A stretch of 5,889 nt of DNA from assembly GCA_904501935.1 (NCBI GenBank), contig CAJGDA010000096.1, forward strand, positions 1 to 5,889, given 5' to 3'. Below are positions 5,461 through 5,889 of this stretch, piece after piece. Every line of letters starts with the position of its first letter. The first letter of the stretch is position 1. Both the position numbers and the translations under genes were made by a program. The stretch is from an uncultured Methanobrevibacter sp. (GTDB lineage: Archaea > Methanobacteriota > Methanobacteria > Methanobacteriales > Methanobacteriaceae). Below the pieces are notes generated by a model. It worked only from the letters and a program-made list of their open reading frames with translations, did no database searches and was not told the origin of the DNA.

Positions 5461-5889
5461 CTAGTGGATACCAATTAATTTATTGACAATAGGTATTTTT
5501 GATAGTATAAGAACAATGGCCAGCGTAATTACTGTTAATAGAATAAATACAACTGGAACTAAATCAAAGGTTGTGATTGGATAAAATTGAACAAGCAAGT
5601 CGACAATTTGATAATGCATTAAATAAATGGTATAGCTGCAGACACTTAAAGCATAAACAATCGCACCAATCCAGGAATCCTTAATGAAATTGTGGATTTT
5701 AGATAAAGTTTTGCTTGGATTGAAAGATGCATATTTACTTAGATATCTTAAAATCAAAAATAATGCAGAACATTGTAAAATAATTGAAAAGGACTCAATA
5801 TAAAAAACTGTTTTGAAATAATAAGCATTATACATATTAAATACCAAACAAGCAATGAAGATAATAGTTGAAAATATCACCATTGGCAA
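5461..5889 (-). CDS. Family-3 membrane acyltransferase (OafA-like), C-terminal part
   Basis: Only the last 142 residues are in the window; the frame is open at the right edge and the TTG there is unlikely to be the start. Four hydrophobic segments are visible (about 4-20, 30-50, 74-101 and 108-131). The diagnostic stretch is SYTIYLMHYQIVDLL at 85-99, matching the SYxIYLxH signature near the C-terminus of acyltransferase-3 proteins, followed by one last helix and a short KIPIVNKLIG tail, as in that family. Such proteins are about 330-400 residues with ten or so helices and transfer acyl (often acetyl) groups to surface polysaccharides, lipids or peptides. In a pseudomurein-walled archaeon a cell-envelope glycan target is plausible but not shown. 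The catalytic N-terminal histidine region lies outside the window. It is followed after 17 bases of stop-to-start spacing by the YgjV-like gene, whose ribosome-binding site begins near this stop. Confidence 0.8.
   Translation of the reverse strand: MPMVIFSTIIFIACLVFNMYNAYYFKTVFYIESFSIILQCSALFLILRYLSKYASFNPSKTLSKIHNFIKDSWIGAIVYALSVCSYTIYLMHYQIVDLLVQFYPITTFDLVPVVFILLTVITLAIVLILSKIPIVNKLIGIH

Noticed and set aside
5251..5478. Plus-strand frame over the YgjV-like gene's 5' end
   Set aside because: It is antisense to membrane-helix codons and the intergenic Shine-Dalgarno; no features of its own.

Overview
The window looks like chromosome from an A+T-rich, pseudomurein-walled methanogen of the Methanobacteriales, most likely Methanobrevibacter or a close relative. 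The evidence is a surface protein with pseudomurein-binding-type repeats plus a transglutaminase-like peptidase domain, T-tract terminators, AT-rich TATA-like promoter elements, and Shine-Dalgarno sequences of the GAGG(G/T) type six bases before several starts. The species is inferred; no rRNA or marker gene is present.

Layout, left to right. (1) Positions 2-1084 (+): the 3' part of a cell-wall protein made of pseudomurein-binding-like modules, Pro/Ser/Thr-rich linkers and a C-terminal Cys-His-Asp transglutaminase-like domain. (2) Positions 1203-1514 (-): a small acidic helical protein of unknown function, with T-tract terminators on both strands in the 118-base gap before it. (3) A 143-base divergent promoter region (1515-1657) with a TATA-like box and an operator-like palindrome. 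(4) Positions 1658-4910 (+): a compact operon of a MarR-family regulator and two tandem paralogous 14-helix MFS exporters, 71 % identical with no gaps. (5) Positions 4911-5889 (-): a convergent pair, a YgjV-like membrane protein preceded by the 3' part of a family-3 membrane acyltransferase, 17 bases apart and probably co-transcribed.

The clearest working unit is the MarR/MFS operon. The regulator overlaps the first exporter's longest reading frame, the second exporter follows after 23 bases, and a hairpin plus T-tract ends the unit inside the 3' end of the convergent gene. The likely role is efflux of a toxic compound under local control. The substrate cannot be read from sequence, and both exporters lack the helix-1 aspartate typical of DHA2 drug pumps.

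No tRNA, rRNA, CRISPR array, insertion sequence or attachment site was seen. No gene-free stretch exceeds about 145 bases. Nothing here is clearly a new system; the most interesting points are the paralogous exporter pair with its palindrome-flanked promoter, and the zero-gap convergent junction with a strand-specific hairpin terminator.
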